Notes under the pieces: generated by a model | Told to the model about the DNA's origin: nothing | Databases searched by the model: none | The model's input: the letters and a program-made list of their open reading frames with translations, nothing else | Assembly: GCF_011299555.1 (NCBI RefSeq) | Contig: NZ_CP049857.1 | Coordinates: 3,038,001 to 3,102,000 of the forward strand | Direction of reading: 5' to 3' | Source of the DNA: Dysgonomonas sp. HDW5A | Lineage (GTDB): Bacteria; Bacteroidota; Bacteroidia; Bacteroidales; Dysgonomonadaceae | Length of the DNA stretch: 64,000 nucleotides | Translations under genes and position numbers: made by a program | Shown here: positions 63,214-64,000 of the stretch, in pieces | Layout of the letters: every line of letters starts with the position of its first letter | Position numbering within the stretch: position 1 is the first letter of the stretch

Positions 63214-64000
63214 TTATTTATTTGTCACAGGAGTTTGCTCTATCTTTACATTATATCCATCGGTTCCGGCAGTAACTTCAAAGATGGTTAAACCGAATGT
63301 ACCTACGCTCGAAATGAGATGGTTGAAAATTTCACTCATAATGCGTTCGTATTCAGACCAAGCTGTAGTACTTGTGAATGCATATACTTCTATAGGAAGT
63401 CCCTGGCTGGTAGGAGCCAGTTGTCGAACAATAAGCGTCATCTCCTGATGTATCTCGGGGTTGTTCCGCAAATACCAGGTTGCATAGCGTATATACAGGT
63501 CACAATTGGTTATCTGGAAACCTTTTATGAGCGAATTATTATCGATATTCAATTGCTCGTTTTGACTTGCATATTGCTTACGTTTGCTTTTTATATAAGA
63601 ACTTAATACTTCACTTTTTTCGAATTCATCCAGTTCTTTATCAGTAAGTGTTCTTATATCAGATTGTTTGATGCTGAACGATCGTTTTATACGACGTCCT
63701 CCACTTTCCTGCATTCCTCTCCAGTTTTGGAACGAATCGGATATGAGTGCATAGGTAGGTATTGTCGTGATGGTTTTATCGAAGTTGCGAACTTTAACCG
63801 TAGTCAGGTTTATTTCGAGAACGTCGCCATCTGCTCCGTACTTGTTCATGGTAATCCAGTCTCCAATCATTACCATCTGATTTGTAGATATTTGTATACT
63901 GCTTACAAAGCCCATGATGGTGTCTTTAAACATCAACATCAGTACAGCTGAGGCAGCTCCCATTGCCGTAAAAAATACGGTTGCCGATTTGCCGGTAAGT
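63214..64000 (-). CDS. MscS-family mechanosensitive channel, partial (5' end outside window)
   Basis: The minus-strand frame continues past Met 63963 to the right edge (LTGKSATVFFTAMGAASAVL), so the start lies outside. The pore-lining helix rich in Gly/Ala (AMGAASAVLMLMFKDTIMGF), beta domain (MVMIGDWITMNKYGADGDVL EINL) and TVKVRNFDKTITTIPTYAL match MscS. The C-terminal soluble part is longer than in E. coli MscS (about 150 residues beyond the beta domain), as in the YbdG-like group. Senses membrane tension and releases solutes on hypo-osmotic shock. Confidence 0.9.
   Translation of the reverse strand, partial: LTGKSATVFFTAMGAASAVLMLMFKDTIMGFVSSIQISTNQMVMIGDWITMNKYGADGDVLEINLTTVKVRNFDKTITTIPTYALISDSFQNWRGMQESGGRRIKRSFSIKQSDIRTLTDKELDEFEKSEVLSSYIKSKRKQYASQNEQLNIDNNSLIKGFQITNCDLYIRYATWYLRNNPEIHQEMTLIVRQLAPTSQGLPIEVYAFTSTTAWSEYERIMSEIFNHLISSVGTFGLTIFEVTAGTDGYNVKIEQTPVTNK

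Overview
The window comes from a Bacteroidota chromosome, most likely order Bacteroidales; a Dysgonomonas- or Parabacteroides-like genus is my guess from gene content, not something the sequence proves. Grounds: two SusC/SusD pairs, a type V (FimA/Mfa-like) fimbrial operon with DUF3575 and DUF3868 genes, many lipoproteins with acidic residues after the lipid-accepting Cys, a DUF4831 gene, AT-rich DNA, TAnnTTTG promoter elements and almost no Shine-Dalgarno sequences. Family names are from memory of the protein sequences; no database search was run.

Layout. 1-8260: end of an outer-membrane barrel gene, a GC-richer hairpin-bearing stretch followed by a replication-initiator/DnaC-like pair (probable mobile-element remnant), a MutS-family ATPase, an XRE regulator, small membrane and hypothetical genes, a GNAT enzyme and a surface lipoprotein. 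8760-21860: the most unusual part, a three-gene cassette (about 220, 167 and 965 codons, here called A, B and C) present three times head to tail, each with its own promoter and a long hairpin after it. All nine products carry signal peptides; C is a Cys-rich SprB/Ig-like adhesin. 21880-24290: two lipoproteins and a tail-fibre-like gene broken by one in-frame amber codon.

24450-33200 is a polysaccharide-utilisation locus: secreted propeller-like protein, SusC, SusD, glycerophosphodiester phosphodiesterase and a GH92 protein whose expected catalytic acid is Gln instead of Glu. Together these suggest a phosphodiester-linked mannoside substrate. 33765-33832 is an (AG)34 tract upstream of a second susC/susD pair (34034-38690).

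38830-50600 is a fimbrial system: a minus-strand operon (DUF3575, DUF3868/OmpA, major pilin, a hairpin, anchor, a FISUMP-ended tip protein, an accessory pilin) diverging from two tandem membrane-embedded AraC-type regulators. 50800-64000 is mostly housekeeping: SRAP, tRNA-Pro(GGG), secreted GH5-CBM, GNAT, choloylglycine hydrolase, queF and queC (queC with a possible preQ1-like leader), a CYTH/membrane-protein pair, DUF4831, PepSY-like and a partial MscS channel.

The best candidates for something undescribed are the tandem A-B-C secreted cassettes with mosaic C genes, and the PUL pairing a GDPD with an acid-less GH92.
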